NCBI RefSeq assembly: GCF_001439695.1
Contig: NZ_JYLL01000006.1
Coordinates: 248,001-312,000 of the forward strand
Source: Pseudomonas veronii
GTDB taxonomy: Bacteria > Pseudomonadota > Gammaproteobacteria > Pseudomonadales > Pseudomonadaceae
Length of the DNA: 64,000 bases
Direction: 5' to 3'
Of the stretch, positions 55,300 to 64,000 are shown one piece after another. Every line of letters starts with the position of its first letter. The stretch's first letter is position 1. The position numbers and the translations under genes were made by a program. The notes under the pieces are model-generated. The model saw only the letters and a list, made by a program, of their open reading frames with translations. It did no database searches and was not told the DNA's origin.

Positions 55300-57480
55300 A
55301 TGCTTCGCCAGTTCCATTCACTGCCCGGTCTGATCGCCGCCCTGTTGGTCATGATATTGGCCATCAGCGGCGCAGTGCTGTCCGTCAATCCGGCTTTGGA
55401 ACGCCTGCACAGCACGTCAACCGCGGCCGGGCAGCTCAATGTCGGCCAGTTGGCGGGACGCATCGCCAACCACTTTCCGGGGGTGGAGCAGATCCAGCGC
55501 AGCGCCTCCGGAACAGTGATCATCTACTACAACCAGGACGGCCAGGCGGGTGCGCAAACCGTCGATCCACTGACCGGCCAGGGCCTCGGGCCCTATGAGC
55601 CGTCCGCCGTTTCGCGCTGGGTAAAAGACCTGCACCGCTCGCTGTTCATGGGTACCACCGGGCATGGGATCGCGGGCGTCGGCGCACTCTTCATGTTGAT
55701 GCTTTGCGTGTCCGGCGCGCTGTTGCTGGCGCGCCGCCTGGGTGGCCTGCGCAACCTGTTGCGGCCGCTGCGCGGCTCGTTCAGCCAGCGCTGGCACGCC
55801 GAAGTCGGGCGCCTGGCCGTGCTCGGGCTGCTGCTGTCGGCCTTGACTGGGCTGTACATGTGCGCCACGACCTTCGGTTTGATCGCCGACGGCAGTCAGG
55901 CTGAGCCGGCCTTCCCCGCGCATATCAGCGTCGGCGCGGCGCAGCCGGTGGCCAACCTGCAAGCCTTGCAGGCCATCGATCTGAACGACCTGCGCGAACT
56001 GGTTTACCCGAGCCCCGGTAACCCCGAGGACGTGTTTTCCCTGCGCACCGCCCAGGGTGACGGCTACGTGGACCCGGTCAGCGGCACGCTGTTGTCGTAT
56101 CAGGCCCACGATTCAATGCACAACCTGTATCAACTGATCTATCAATTGCACACCGGCGAAGGCCTCTGGTGGCTGGGCTTGATCCTCGGGGTTAGCGCCC
56201 TCAGCGTGCCGTTGATGAGCGTGACCGGCATCCTGCTGTGGTGGCGCCGCCGCAAGGCCGCGCCGAAGATTAGCCATAACAGCCCGGCCCACGCCGCCGA
56301 CAGCGTGATTCTGGTGGGCAGTGAAACCAACAGCACCTGGGGTTTTGCCAATACCTTGCACGCGGCGTTGCACCAGGCCGGGCACCGGGTTCACAGCGCC
56401 GCGATGAACGATTGGAAGGGCGAGTACCGCGCTGCCCAGCGCCTGTTCATCCTCACCGCCACCCACGGCGACGGCGATGCACCGGCGTCGGCCGCGCAGT
56501 TCCTGGCACGGCTGCAGCAAGTGGGCCTCAAACCCGGCCTGCCCTTTGCGGTACTCGGGTTTGGCGACCGGCAGTTTCCGCGATTCTGTCAGTACGCCCA
56601 TCAGGTGCAGGACGCGATGGTACAAGCCGGCGGCACGCCATTGCTGGGGCTGGAAACCGTGAACCGTCAATCCTCGCAGGAATTTGCGCGCTGGGGCGAT
56701 GCGTTGGCGGCGCCACTGGGCCACGAGCTGCCGCTGATCCACACGGCGCAGCGCCCGCGCAGCCGTCGTCTGGAATTGACCGAGCGCATCGTCTATGGCG
56801 AAGCCGTGAACGCACCGACCCACGTCCTGCGCTTCAAGGCCGCGGGCGCGCTACCGAGCTTCCAGGCCGGCGATCTGGTCGGCATTTTGCCGCCGGACAA
56901 CCCGGTGCCGCGCTTTTACTCGCTGGCCAGTTCCTCTGAAGACGGCACGCTGGAAATCTGCGTGCGCAAACACGAAGGTGGCCTATGCTCGGGGTTCCTG
57001 CATGAGCTGAAGATCGGCGGGTCGGTCGAAGCGTTCATCCAGCCCAATCCGCAATTTCGTCCGGCGTCGGGCGCGCACCCGGTGATTCTGATCGGTGCCG
57101 GCACCGGTATCGGGCCCCTGGCCGGTTTTATTCGCCATAACACCGCCAAACACCCGATGCACCTGTATTGGGGCGGACGCAACCCGGCTTCGGATTTTCT
57201 CTATGAACCGGAGCTCAAGCGTTACCTGGCCGACCGCCGCCTGACCGCATTGCGCGCGGCGTTCTCCCAGGTTCAGGAGCGCAGCTATGTGCAAGACCGG
57301 TTGCTCGGCGATGCCCTGGCGTTGCGCGTCCTGATCGAAAACGGCGCCCAAGTGCTGGTGTGCGGCAGCCGCGAGATGGCCAAAGGCGTGATGCAAGCGC
57401 TGGATAACGTGTTAGCCCCGCTCCACCTGAGTGTGCTGGCCCTGAAAGCACAAGGACGCTACCGTGAAGATGTCTACTGA
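55300..57480 (+). CDS. PepSY-TM / flavodoxin / ferredoxin-reductase fusion
   Basis: 726 residues from the ATG at 55300 (GGAGG upstream). The N-terminal half is a PepSY-TM domain with four hydrophobic segments (about 9-31, 130-150, 175-200, 295-325). A flavodoxin-like domain (from about 352; VLVGSETNSTWGFA) and an FNR domain with the FAD motif RFYSLASS and NADPH motif IGAGTGIGPLAG follow. It should carry electrons from cytosolic NADPH across the membrane, as in sulfite-reductase-type flavoproteins. Its stop overlaps apbE. Confidence 0.88.
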   Translation: MLRQFHSLPGLIAALLVMILAISGAVLSVNPALERLHSTSTAAGQLNVGQLAGRIANHFPGVEQIQRSASGTVIIYYNQDGQAGAQTVDPLTGQGLGPYEPSAVSRWVKDLHRSLFMGTTGHGIAGVGALFMLMLCVSGALLLARRLGGLRNLLRPLRGSFSQRWHAEVGRLAVLGLLLSALTGLYMCATTFGLIADGSQAEPAFPAHISVGAAQPVANLQALQAIDLNDLRELVYPSPGNPEDVFSLRTAQGDGYVDPVSGTLLSYQAHDSMHNLYQLIYQLHTGEGLWWLGLILGVSALSVPLMSVTGILLWWRRRKAAPKISHNSPAHAADSVILVGSETNSTWGFANTLHAALHQAGHRVHSAAMNDWKGEYRAAQRLFILTATHGDGDAPASAAQFLARLQQVGLKPGLPFAVLGFGDRQFPRFCQYAHQVQDAMVQAGGTPLLGLETVNRQSSQEFARWGDALAAPLGHELPLIHTAQRPRSRRLELTERIVYGEAVNAPTHVLRFKAAGALPSFQAGDLVGILPPDNPVPRFYSLASSSEDGTLEICVRKHEGGLCSGFLHELKIGGSVEAFIQPNPQFRPASGAHPVILIGAGTGIGPLAGFIRHNTAKHPMHLYWGGRNPASDFLYEPELKRYLADRRLTALRAAFSQVQERSYVQDRLLGDALALRVLIENGAQVLVCGSREMAKGVMQALDNVLAPLHLSVLALKAQGRYREDVY

Positions 57481-58459
57481 GCCCCAACGCTACAGCCTGA
57501 ACGGCGAGACCATGGGCACGCGCTATACCGCCGTGTTCTATGCCGAGGCCGGCGTCGACACCGACGCGATCAACCGCGGCCTGGCCCAGGCCGTGGGCCG
57601 GGTGGACCAGCAGATGTCCACCTGGAAGGCCGATTCCGACCTCAACCGCCTCAACGCCGGCCCCGAGCAAACATGGTTGCCGGTGCCCCAGGAACTGGCC
57701 ACGGTGTTGGCCGCCGCGTTGCGGGTCAGCCAGCAATCCGGCGGGGCTTTCGACATCGCCGTCGGTGATCTGGTGGACGCCTGGGGCTTCGGTCCCGGCG
57801 CACCCTCAGTCACAGAACAGACCATCGACGCCCTGCCGTCACGCAGCGGTCTGTCGGCCACTGCGGCGTTGACGGTGGACACGCAACGTCACCAAGTGCG
57901 CAAACGCGCGCCGCTGCACCTCAACCTCAACGGGATCGCCAAAGGCTTTGGCGTCGACGAACTGGCGCGCTGCCTGGACGGCTTCGGGCTGACCCGCTAC
58001 CTGGTCGGCATCGATGGCGAAATGCGTGCCCGCGGCGTCAAGCCGGATGCTCAACCGTGGGTCGTGGCCATTGAAAAACCAAGCCGGGGCCAGCGTGAAG
58101 TGATGGGAGTCATGGAACTCAGCGACGCCGCCATCGCCACCTCCGGCGACTACCGACACTGGATTGACGTGAAAGACCGACACTATGCTCACACCATGAA
58201 CCCGGCCACCGGCGCCCCGCTGTGCAATACCGTCGCCGCCGTCACGGTGGTGGCCGCCTCGTGCATGCTCGCCGATGCCTGGGCCACGGCGTTGATGGTG
58301 CTGGGCGAAATCGAAGGCCCACGCCTGGCGCAGGCACGCGGGATGGACGCGTTGTTCGTGCTGCGCGAGGGTGAACAACTCAAAGAAATATCGATTGTCG
58401 GCGGTATTCTGCAGGCGCAGATTGAAAGCCGTCCGCCCCAACCCCGTCCACGAACGTGA
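57464..58459 (+). CDS. apbE: FAD:protein FMN transferase
   Basis: 331 residues from GTG at 57464, overlapping the previous gene by 17 bases; ATG at 57470 is the alternative. Motifs GETMGTRYT, LNGIAKGFGVD, TSGDYRHWID and the metal site LADAWATAL fit ApbE. ApbE usually has a signal peptide or lipobox; here the first possible codon after an in-frame stop at 57443-57445 is 57446, so there is no room for one and the protein should be cytosolic. It attaches FMN to Ser/Thr of partner proteins. Confidence 0.9.
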   Translation: MKMSTEPQRYSLNGETMGTRYTAVFYAEAGVDTDAINRGLAQAVGRVDQQMSTWKADSDLNRLNAGPEQTWLPVPQELATVLAAALRVSQQSGGAFDIAVGDLVDAWGFGPGAPSVTEQTIDALPSRSGLSATAALTVDTQRHQVRKRAPLHLNLNGIAKGFGVDELARCLDGFGLTRYLVGIDGEMRARGVKPDAQPWVVAIEKPSRGQREVMGVMELSDAAIATSGDYRHWIDVKDRHYAHTMNPATGAPLCNTVAAVTVVAASCMLADAWATALMVLGEIEGPRLAQARGMDALFVLREGEQLKEISIVGGILQAQIESRPPQPRPRT

Positions 58460-58472
58460 GTCCCGCACACCG

Positions 58473-59174
58473 ATGAAATTCATGCACCGGCACACCGAAT
58501 CCCACCGCAGTGACCGTATCGGCTGGCTGCGCGCCGCGGTACTGGGCGCCAATGACGGCATCGTCTCCACCGCCAGCCTGTTGATCGGTGTCGCCGCCGC
58601 CAACGCCAGCCACGCCTCGCTGATCGTCACCGGCATGGCCGGGCTGGTGGCGGGGGCGATGTCGATGGCGGCCGGCGAATACGTTTCGGTGCATTCCCAG
58701 GCCGATACCGAGCACGCCGATCTGGCCCGAGAGCGAGCGGAACTGGCGAGTAACCCGAAAGCCGAACACCGCGAACTTGCCAACATCTACATGCAGCGTG
58801 GTGTATCACCCGAATTGGCTCATCAGGTCGCCGACCAATTGATGGCGCACGACGCCTTGGGGGCTCACGCCCGGGACGAGCTGGGCATCAGCGAAGCCCT
58901 CACCGCCAAACCGCTGCAAGCGGCGCTGGCCTCGGCGGCGAGTTTCGTGGTCGGTGCCGCGTTGCCGCTGGCGGTGACGCTCATCGCGCCAGAGCACAGC
59001 GTGGTGCCGTGGATCTGCGGCATGTCCCTGCTGTTTCTTGCCAGCCTTGGCGCCGTGGCGGCCAGGGCCGGCGGGGCGAAAGTCTTCGTCGGCGCCTGGC
59101 GCGTAACCCTGTGGGGCGTGCTGGCCATGGGCATTACGGCCAGCGTCGGGGCATTGTTCGGCGCTGTGGTGTAG
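58473..59174 (+). CDS. VIT1/CCC1-family iron/manganese transporter
   Basis: 233 residues with five membrane segments. Family hallmarks: GANDGIVSTASL in segment 1 and MAAGEYVSV after segment 2, plus a cytosolic acidic metal-binding loop rich in Glu/His (ELANIYMQRGVSPE). Moves divalent iron or manganese. It is last in the PepSY-to-ApbE operon (13 bp after apbE), which supports an iron theme. Confidence 0.88.
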   Translation: MKFMHRHTESHRSDRIGWLRAAVLGANDGIVSTASLLIGVAAANASHASLIVTGMAGLVAGAMSMAAGEYVSVHSQADTEHADLARERAELASNPKAEHRELANIYMQRGVSPELAHQVADQLMAHDALGAHARDELGISEALTAKPLQAALASAASFVVGAALPLAVTLIAPEHSVVPWICGMSLLFLASLGAVAARAGGAKVFVGAWRVTLWGVLAMGITASVGALFGAVV

Positions 59175-59181
59175 CGCGAAA

Positions 59182-59216
59182 ACACACCGCGCCCCAACGT
59201 GGCGGGCGCGGTGTGT
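59182..59216. terminator. Bidirectional terminator
   Basis: 13-bp stem ACACACCGCGCCC/GGGCGCGGTGTGT with a 9-nt loop, between the VIT gene and the convergent C39-like gene. Confidence 0.75.
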
Positions 59217-59217
59217 C

Positions 59218-59880
59218 TTACTTTCTTTCGGCCAATACCTTGAGTGCCTGCGCCGCAGCCTGCTCTTGCCCGGCCTGGGCGGTAGCATTGGCCGCTTCGC
59301 GCCAGCGCTGCGTATCCACATTGGCCGGCAACTGGCTCGGGCGCTGGGTGAGGATTGCCCAGTGACCGGCGCTGCTCCACTTCGACTCAAAGTCACTGAA
59401 GCTCATCAACAACCGCCGATCCATGCCTGAGCGCAGCAGCACCGTGCTTTTCTGCTGGTTGAAACCCACCACGACCACGTAGTGCGTGCTGGACAACAGG
59501 CCGCCGCCGATCCGCGCCATCACCGGGTAACCCGCGCTCACCTGCGCCAGCACCGAGGTGAGCTTGGCGTCGAGCGGATACACCATCAACCCGTATTCAC
59601 GGGCCAGCACCTGCATGTTGCGCTCCAGGTTCGCTTCGCCGCCCGGCAAGTGCAGCGGCTTATCCAGCAAGCCCGGTGTCATGACAATGCCTTGTTGCGA
59701 CAGCATGCTGGCTAACGCCGTGGGACCGCTTTGATAAGCGTCGCTGCGAAACGTCGGCACGCCATTGAGCTCGACACGCTCCGGCAGGCCCGGCAGTTTC
59801 GACGGCTGCCCGGAACAGGCCGCGAGCCCCAGGGTGCAGGCCAGCAGCAAGGACGTTGTAACGTTGGACCGTAACCGCAA
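59218..59880 (-). CDS. C39-peptidase-like lipoprotein, predicted inactive
   Basis: 220 residues. Signal peptide with lipobox LGLAAC (Cys22). The papain-like C39 fold is recognised by YQSGPTALASML (residues 49-60) and the histidine region STHYVVVVGFN. In active C39 proteins the first motif is Y/E-x-CGPxxL; here the cysteine is Ser51 (AGC). A predicted pseudo-peptidase in the outer or inner membrane. It is monocistronic, ends at a bidirectional terminator. Substrate or partner unknown. Confidence 0.8.
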   Translation of the reverse strand: MRLRSNVTTSLLLACTLGLAACSGQPSKLPGLPERVELNGVPTFRSDAYQSGPTALASMLSQQGIVMTPGLLDKPLHLPGGEANLERNMQVLAREYGLMVYPLDAKLTSVLAQVSAGYPVMARIGGGLLSSTHYVVVVGFNQQKSTVLLRSGMDRRLLMSFSDFESKWSSAGHWAILTQRPSQLPANVDTQRWREAANATAQAGQEQAAAQALKVLAERK

Positions 59881-60091
59881 TTTTCTACCCTCTTGATCAA
59901 CTGCCGGTAAGGGCCCTGATCATAGGACGCTCTTCCGCTCGGGTATAGCCTTGAACCGCAGTAAAACGCCCGGGATAGAGCAAAGAAGTTGGATCGACAC
60001 GACCATTGGTCAATAGCAGGCAACCGTCGTCTGACTAGACTGTCCATTGAGAAGACTGTGTGTGCGCCCTGCTGGGCGAAAGGAGGCCAGA

Positions 60092-60253
60092 ATGAGCCTT
60101 GCAACGACGATTTTCCTGTTGATCTGCGGTTGGCTCGCAGTGGCCGCCGCCATGTTGTGGGGGGTGTTGCGCATTACCCGTCGGCACCATCACCCCCACG
60201 TCAAAGCAGCTGCATCCGCCAAGCCGCACAAGACGGCGGTGCATCACGCCTAG
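60092..60253 (+). CDS. Small single-pass membrane protein, 53 residues
   Basis: ATG at 60092 with AAAGGAGG upstream. One membrane segment (about 4-26, TTIFLLICGWLAVAAAMLWGV) then a basic, His-rich cytosolic tail (RRHHHPHVK ... HHA). Seven histidines in 24 residues would bind metal. The convergent lipoprotein overlaps by four bases. Function unknown. Confidence 0.75.
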   Translation: MSLATTIFLLICGWLAVAAAMLWGVLRITRRHHHPHVKAAASAKPHKTAVHHA

Positions 60254-60660
60254 CCAGGCATGCAATTGAAGTCCTGCGTTGCCGCGACTTCCTTACCGTG
60301 ACCATCCAAGAGCGATGCGCGCACGGTGGTGCCCAGGCTGGATTCGATCAGGGTGTAGTGTTCACCCGCCTTGAAGTTCTCGTACTCCACGCGACCCTGG
60401 CAGTCCTGCTGGTTATCGTCGCCCGGCTCTTCCTCGAACAACGTCACATCCAAACGATGGGCTCCCGGCGGCACTTCGAAAAAGCGCCCGTCATCCACGC
60501 GCTTGCCGTCGACGCGCTCGGCCATCAGGTCATTCGGCGCTTCTTCTTTCAATCCGATCCAGGCTTCGCTGGGGTCGGCTTTGGGCATCGGGCCGGCGCA
60601 GGCCGACAGTAACAACACAGCGCTCAAGGCGGGAATCAGCAATAACGGTTTGAGTGACAT
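60250..60660 (-). CDS. Lipoprotein of unknown function
   Basis: 136 residues from the ATG at 60660 (GGAG upstream). Lipobox LLSAC (Cys near residue 21). Soluble part is acidic, with a VPPGAHRLDVTL beta-stretch like those in small envelope-stress lipoproteins and cysteines at QDCQGR and FNCMPG that could pair. Upstream 60661-60869 has no gene. Confidence 0.75.
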   Translation of the reverse strand: MSLKPLLLIPALSAVLLLSACAGPMPKADPSEAWIGLKEEAPNDLMAERVDGKRVDDGRFFEVPPGAHRLDVTLFEEEPGDDNQQDCQGRVEYENFKAGEHYTLIESSLGTTVRASLLDGHGKEVAATQDFNCMPG

Positions 60661-60869
60661 GGCAGAACTCCAAAGAATTTCAGTTAAAAGACGCATCGCA
60701 TCCGATGGGTCACAAGCTTGGAGAGCCGCCCTTTGTAGAACAAATGAATACACATGAAACGATCTTCAGCCCATACCTAAATCTTCCTTCACCTGGCTGA
60801 AAGGTGCGTGTTAGGTGGGTCGGGCAAGACTGCCGGGGTTTGCAATCCTGCTCCCTCGGAGGTTCACGC

Positions 60870-63800
60870 ATGCTCGGGCTGGTAAAGACCGCACTGCAAA
60901 AGCCGTACACGTTTATCGTGTTGGCCATATTCATCTGCATCATCGGGCCGATGGCGGCCCTGCGAACCCCCACTGATGTATTCCCCGATATCGGCATCCC
61001 CGTCGTTGCAGTGGTCTGGCAGTACAACGGCCTGTCGCCGGACGCCATGGCCGGGCGGGTGATCTACACCTACGAACGCTCCCTGAGCACCACCGTCAAC
61101 GACATCGAACACATCGAATCGCAATCCCTGCCGGGCATGGGCATCGTCAAGATCTTCTTCCAGCCCGGCGTCGACATCCGCACCGCCAACGCCCAGGTGA
61201 CAGCGGTGTCACAAACCGTGCTCAAGCAAATGCCCCCCGGCATCACGCCGCCGCTGATCCTCAATTACAGCGCATCGACGGTGCCGATCCTGCAAATGGC
61301 GTTCTCCAGCCCGACACTGTCGGAAGCCAAGATCCGCGACCTGGTGCAGAACAATATCCGCCTGCCCCTCAGCGCCCTGCCCGGCCTGGCCATGCCCACG
61401 CCCATGGGTGGCAAGCAGCGGCAGATCACCCTCGACCTCGACCCGCAGGCGCTGGCCGCCAAAGGCTTGTCGGCGCAGGACGTGGGCAATGCCCTGGCGT
61501 TGCAAAACCAGATCATCCCGGTGGGCACCGCCAAGCTCGGCCCCAACGAATACACGATCCTGCTCAACAACAGCCCCAAGGCCATCGATGAACTCAACGA
61601 CCTGCCGATCAAGACCGTCGACGGTGCGCTGATCACCATCGGCCAGGTGGCCCACGTGCGTGACGGTTCGCCACCGCAGACCAACATCGTGCGCGTCGAC
61701 GGCCATCGCGCGGTGCTGATGCCAGCGTTGAAAAACGGCAGCATCTCCACCCTGTCGATCATCGACGGCATCCGCCAGATGCTGCCGCGCATCAACGAAA
61801 CCCTGCCGCCGTCGCTGAAGACCTCATTGCTCGGCGATGCGTCGGTGTTCGTCAAACAATCGGTGGGCAGCGTGGCCCAGGAAGGCATCATCGCCGCGCT
61901 GCTGACCAGCGCGATGATCCTGCTGTTCCTCGGCAGCTGGCGCTCGACGCTGATCATCGCCGCCTCGATCCCCCTGGCGGTGCTGTCGGCCATCGCGCTG
62001 CTGGCGGTCAGCGGGCAAACCCTCAACGTGATGACCCTCGGCGGGCTGGCGTTGGCGGTGGGGATTCTGGTGGACGACGCCACGGTGACCATCGAAAACA
62101 TCAACTGGCACCTGGAACAGGGCAAGGCGGTGAAGGCTGCGATCCTCGACGGCGCCGCGCAGATCGTCGGCCCGGCGTTCGTCTCGCTGCTGTGCATCTG
62201 CATCGTGTTCGTGCCGATGTTCTTGCTGCAAGGCATCGCCGGGTACCTGTTCCGGCCGATGGCCCTGGCGGTGATCTTCGCCATGGCCAGCTCGTTCATC
62301 CTCTCGCGCACCCTGGTGCCGACATTGGCGATGTACCTGCTCAAGCCGCACACGCCGGAACCGGGCACCGGCCACCACCCGGAAGATGCGTTCATCAACC
62401 ACCACGAAGGCGAGCAGCACACCAAGCCACGCAACGCGGCGCTGCAGTCGGTGCTGAATTTCCAGCAGGGTTTCGAGCGGCACTTCTCGAACATCCGCGA
62501 CACCTACCATGGCCTGCTGACGTTGGCCCTGGGCAATCGCAAGCGCTTCATCGTCGGCTTTTTAGCCTGTGTGCTCGCCTCGTTTTTGCTGCTGCCCAGC
62601 CTGGGCCAGGATTTCTTCCCGGCCACCGACGCCGGGGCGCTGGCGCTGCATGTGCGTTTGCCGCTGGGTACGCGGATCGAGGAAAGCGCTGCGGCGTTCG
62701 ACCGGATCGAGGCGCGGATACGCGAAGTGATCCCGGCCGACGAACTCGACACCATCGTCGACAATATCGGCATTCCGCTGAGCGGCATCGACATGGCCTA
62801 CAGCAGCAGCGGCACCATCGGCCCGCAGGACGGCGATATCCAGGTCAGCCTGAAACAACACCACGCGCCCACCGCCGACTACGTGAAAAAACTGCGTGAG
62901 GCGCTGCCGCAAAGTTTCCCTGGCAGCCACTTTGCGTTCCTGCCAGCGGACATCAGCAGCCAGATCCTCAACTTCGGCGCGCCGGCGCCACTGGACGTGA
63001 AAATCTCCGGGCGCAGCGATGCCGAAAACCGCGCCTACGCCGTGGAACTGGAACGCCGTCTGCAACACGTACCGGGCATCGCCGACCTGCGCATCCAGCA
63101 GTCCACCGGCTACCCGTCGCTGCAAGTGAATGTCGACCGCCTGCGCGCCAACGGCCTGGGCATCACCGAGCGCGATGTGACCAACAGCATGGTCGCGTCG
63201 CTGGCCGGCAGCTCGCAAACCGCACCGACCTTCTGGCTCAACCCGGCCAACGGCGTGTCCTATTCCATCGTCGCCGCCACCCCGCAATACCGCCTCGACA
63301 GCCTGCCGGCGCTGGAAGCGCTGCCGGTGACCGGTGCCGATGGTCAATCGCAAATCCTCGGCGGCGTGGCCAGCATCTCCCGCGTGCAAAGCCCGGCGGT
63401 GGTGACCCACTACAACATCGAACCGACCCTGGACCTCTACGCCAACGTGCAAGGCCGCGACCTCGGTGGCGTGGCCCGCGACGTGCAAAAAGTGCTGGAC
63501 GACACCGCGTCCATGCGCCCCAAAGGCGCGACGATCAGCCTGCACGGGCAGATCGATGCGCTGCATGAAGCCTTCAGCGGTTTGAGCGTCGGCCTGCTCG
63601 GCGCGGTGGTGCTGATCTACCTGCTGATCGTGGTCAACTTCCAGTCATGGGTCGACCCGTTCGTGATCATCACCGCGTTGCCGGCGGCATTGGCGGGGAT
63701 CGTGTGGATGCTGTTCCTCAGCGGCACGTCGTTGTCGGTGCCGGCGTTGACCGGGGCCATCCTGTGCATGGGCGTGGCCACCGCCAACTCGATCCTGGTG

Positions 63801-64000
63801 GTGAGCTTCTGCCGGGAACGCCTGGCCGAACATGGCGATGCGCTCAAGGCCGCACTGGAAGCCGGCTACACGCGCTTTCGTCCGGTGTGCATGACCGCCC
63901 TCGCGATGATCATCGGCATGCTGCCGCTGGCCTTGTCCGAGGAGCAGAACGCGCCGCTCGGCCGCGCCGTGATCGGTGGCCTGATCCTCGCCACCACCGC
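60870..64000 (+). CDS. RND-family efflux permease, partial (runs off the window)
   Basis: Starts ATG at 60870 with GGAGG upstream; 1,043 residues are in view and no stop occurs before 64000. A membrane segment follows MLGLVKTALQKPYTF, the porter domain begins FPDIGIPVVAV, and the proton-relay DD sits in GGLALAVGILVDDATV (about residue 400). The second half repeats the layout (LLGAVVLIYLLIVVNFQSW). It fits the HAE1/Cus-like heavy-chain permeases. No adaptor gene lies upstream, so adaptor and outer-membrane channel are probably downstream. Confidence 0.9.
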   Translation, partial: MLGLVKTALQKPYTFIVLAIFICIIGPMAALRTPTDVFPDIGIPVVAVVWQYNGLSPDAMAGRVIYTYERSLSTTVNDIEHIESQSLPGMGIVKIFFQPGVDIRTANAQVTAVSQTVLKQMPPGITPPLILNYSASTVPILQMAFSSPTLSEAKIRDLVQNNIRLPLSALPGLAMPTPMGGKQRQITLDLDPQALAAKGLSAQDVGNALALQNQIIPVGTAKLGPNEYTILLNNSPKAIDELNDLPIKTVDGALITIGQVAHVRDGSPPQTNIVRVDGHRAVLMPALKNGSISTLSIIDGIRQMLPRINETLPPSLKTSLLGDASVFVKQSVGSVAQEGIIAALLTSAMILLFLGSWRSTLIIAASIPLAVLSAIALLAVSGQTLNVMTLGGLALAVGILVDDATVTIENINWHLEQGKAVKAAILDGAAQIVGPAFVSLLCICIVFVPMFLLQGIAGYLFRPMALAVIFAMASSFILSRTLVPTLAMYLLKPHTPEPGTGHHPEDAFINHHEGEQHTKPRNAALQSVLNFQQGFERHFSNIRDTYHGLLTLALGNRKRFIVGFLACVLASFLLLPSLGQDFFPATDAGALALHVRLPLGTRIEESAAAFDRIEARIREVIPADELDTIVDNIGIPLSGIDMAYSSSGTIGPQDGDIQVSLKQHHAPTADYVKKLREALPQSFPGSHFAFLPADISSQILNFGAPAPLDVKISGRSDAENRAYAVELERRLQHVPGIADLRIQQSTGYPSLQVNVDRLRANGLGITERDVTNSMVASLAGSSQTAPTFWLNPANGVSYSIVAATPQYRLDSLPALEALPVTGADGQSQILGGVASISRVQSPAVVTHYNIEPTLDLYANVQGRDLGGVARDVQKVLDDTASMRPKGATISLHGQIDALHEAFSGLSVGLLGAVVLIYLLIVVNFQSWVDPFVIITALPAALAGIVWMLFLSGTSLSVPALTGAILCMGVATANSILVVSFCRERLAEHGDALKAALEAGYTRFRPVCMTALAMIIGMLPLALSEEQNAPLGRAVIGGLILATT

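Overview
The window is a chromosomal segment of a Pseudomonas, most likely the P. fluorescens complex. The reasons are a GC-rich sequence, the housekeeping order folD - tRNA cluster - tig - clpP - clpX - lon - hupB - ppiD, a PrrF-type iron-responsive small RNA, fluorescens-type REP palindromes, and Pseudomonas-type operons for leucine catabolism (liu) and 2-aminoethylphosphonate use (phnWX). I see no prophage, plasmid replication gene or CRISPR array. The one clear mobile element is a group II intron.

Layout, 0-16.6 kb: the end of a liuABCD operon; a CI/C2-like repressor whose self-cleavage residues are replaced, with two matching operators and a divergent DUF6124 gene; a Fur-box promoter driving a PrrF sRNA; an M14 carboxypeptidase; a catalase-peroxidase/cytochrome b561 pair; an enoyl-CoA hydratase; an adenylating enzyme overlapping a membrane flavoprotein (together a split version of fungal TmpL); an ECF sigma factor with its anti-sigma; a ZapE paralog; and a leucine-rich-repeat protein kinase. 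The ECF gene and the catalase operon carry near-identical GGAAT-N16-CGTC promoters 4 kb apart, so they look like one regulon around the TmpL-like pair.

16.6-34.4 kb: a YebC/YeeN-type regulator; phnWX with a divergent LysR gene; a second cytochrome b561; a D-cysteine desulfhydrase/ACC-deaminase homolog; fadH; a membrane-anchored nitrilase-fold protein without its catalytic cysteine; an AraC regulator; a 28-residue gene; a MarR regulator flanked by a full-length pyruvate-dehydrogenase-type E1 and a C-terminal-only E1 paralog, both preceded by the same TTGCAATTGCAA palindrome; a proline-rich lipoprotein; and a LysR/MFS pair.

34.4-49.5 kb: ppiD, hupB, lon (with a sigma-32-like promoter), clpX, clpP and tig, all on the minus strand. 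A 2.4-kb group II intron lies in the long leader of tig, about 50 bp before its start codon and in the sense orientation, so tig expression should depend on splicing or on transcription from within the intron. Upstream are tRNA-Arg, two identical tRNA-His and tRNA-Leu, then divergent folD, a small lipoprotein and pbpG. A structured, tRNA-sized element of unknown nature lies between hupB and ppiD.

49.5-64 kb: an iron or metal uptake and reduction cluster: DUF2946 protein, TonB-dependent receptor, two-component system, PepSY protein, DUF2271 protein with a flavinylation-like motif, a PepSY/flavodoxin/ferredoxin-reductase fusion, an ApbE flavin transferase without a signal peptide, and a VIT-family transporter. 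The window ends with a C39-like lipoprotein that has lost its cysteine nucleophile, two small envelope proteins, and an RND efflux permease running off the end.
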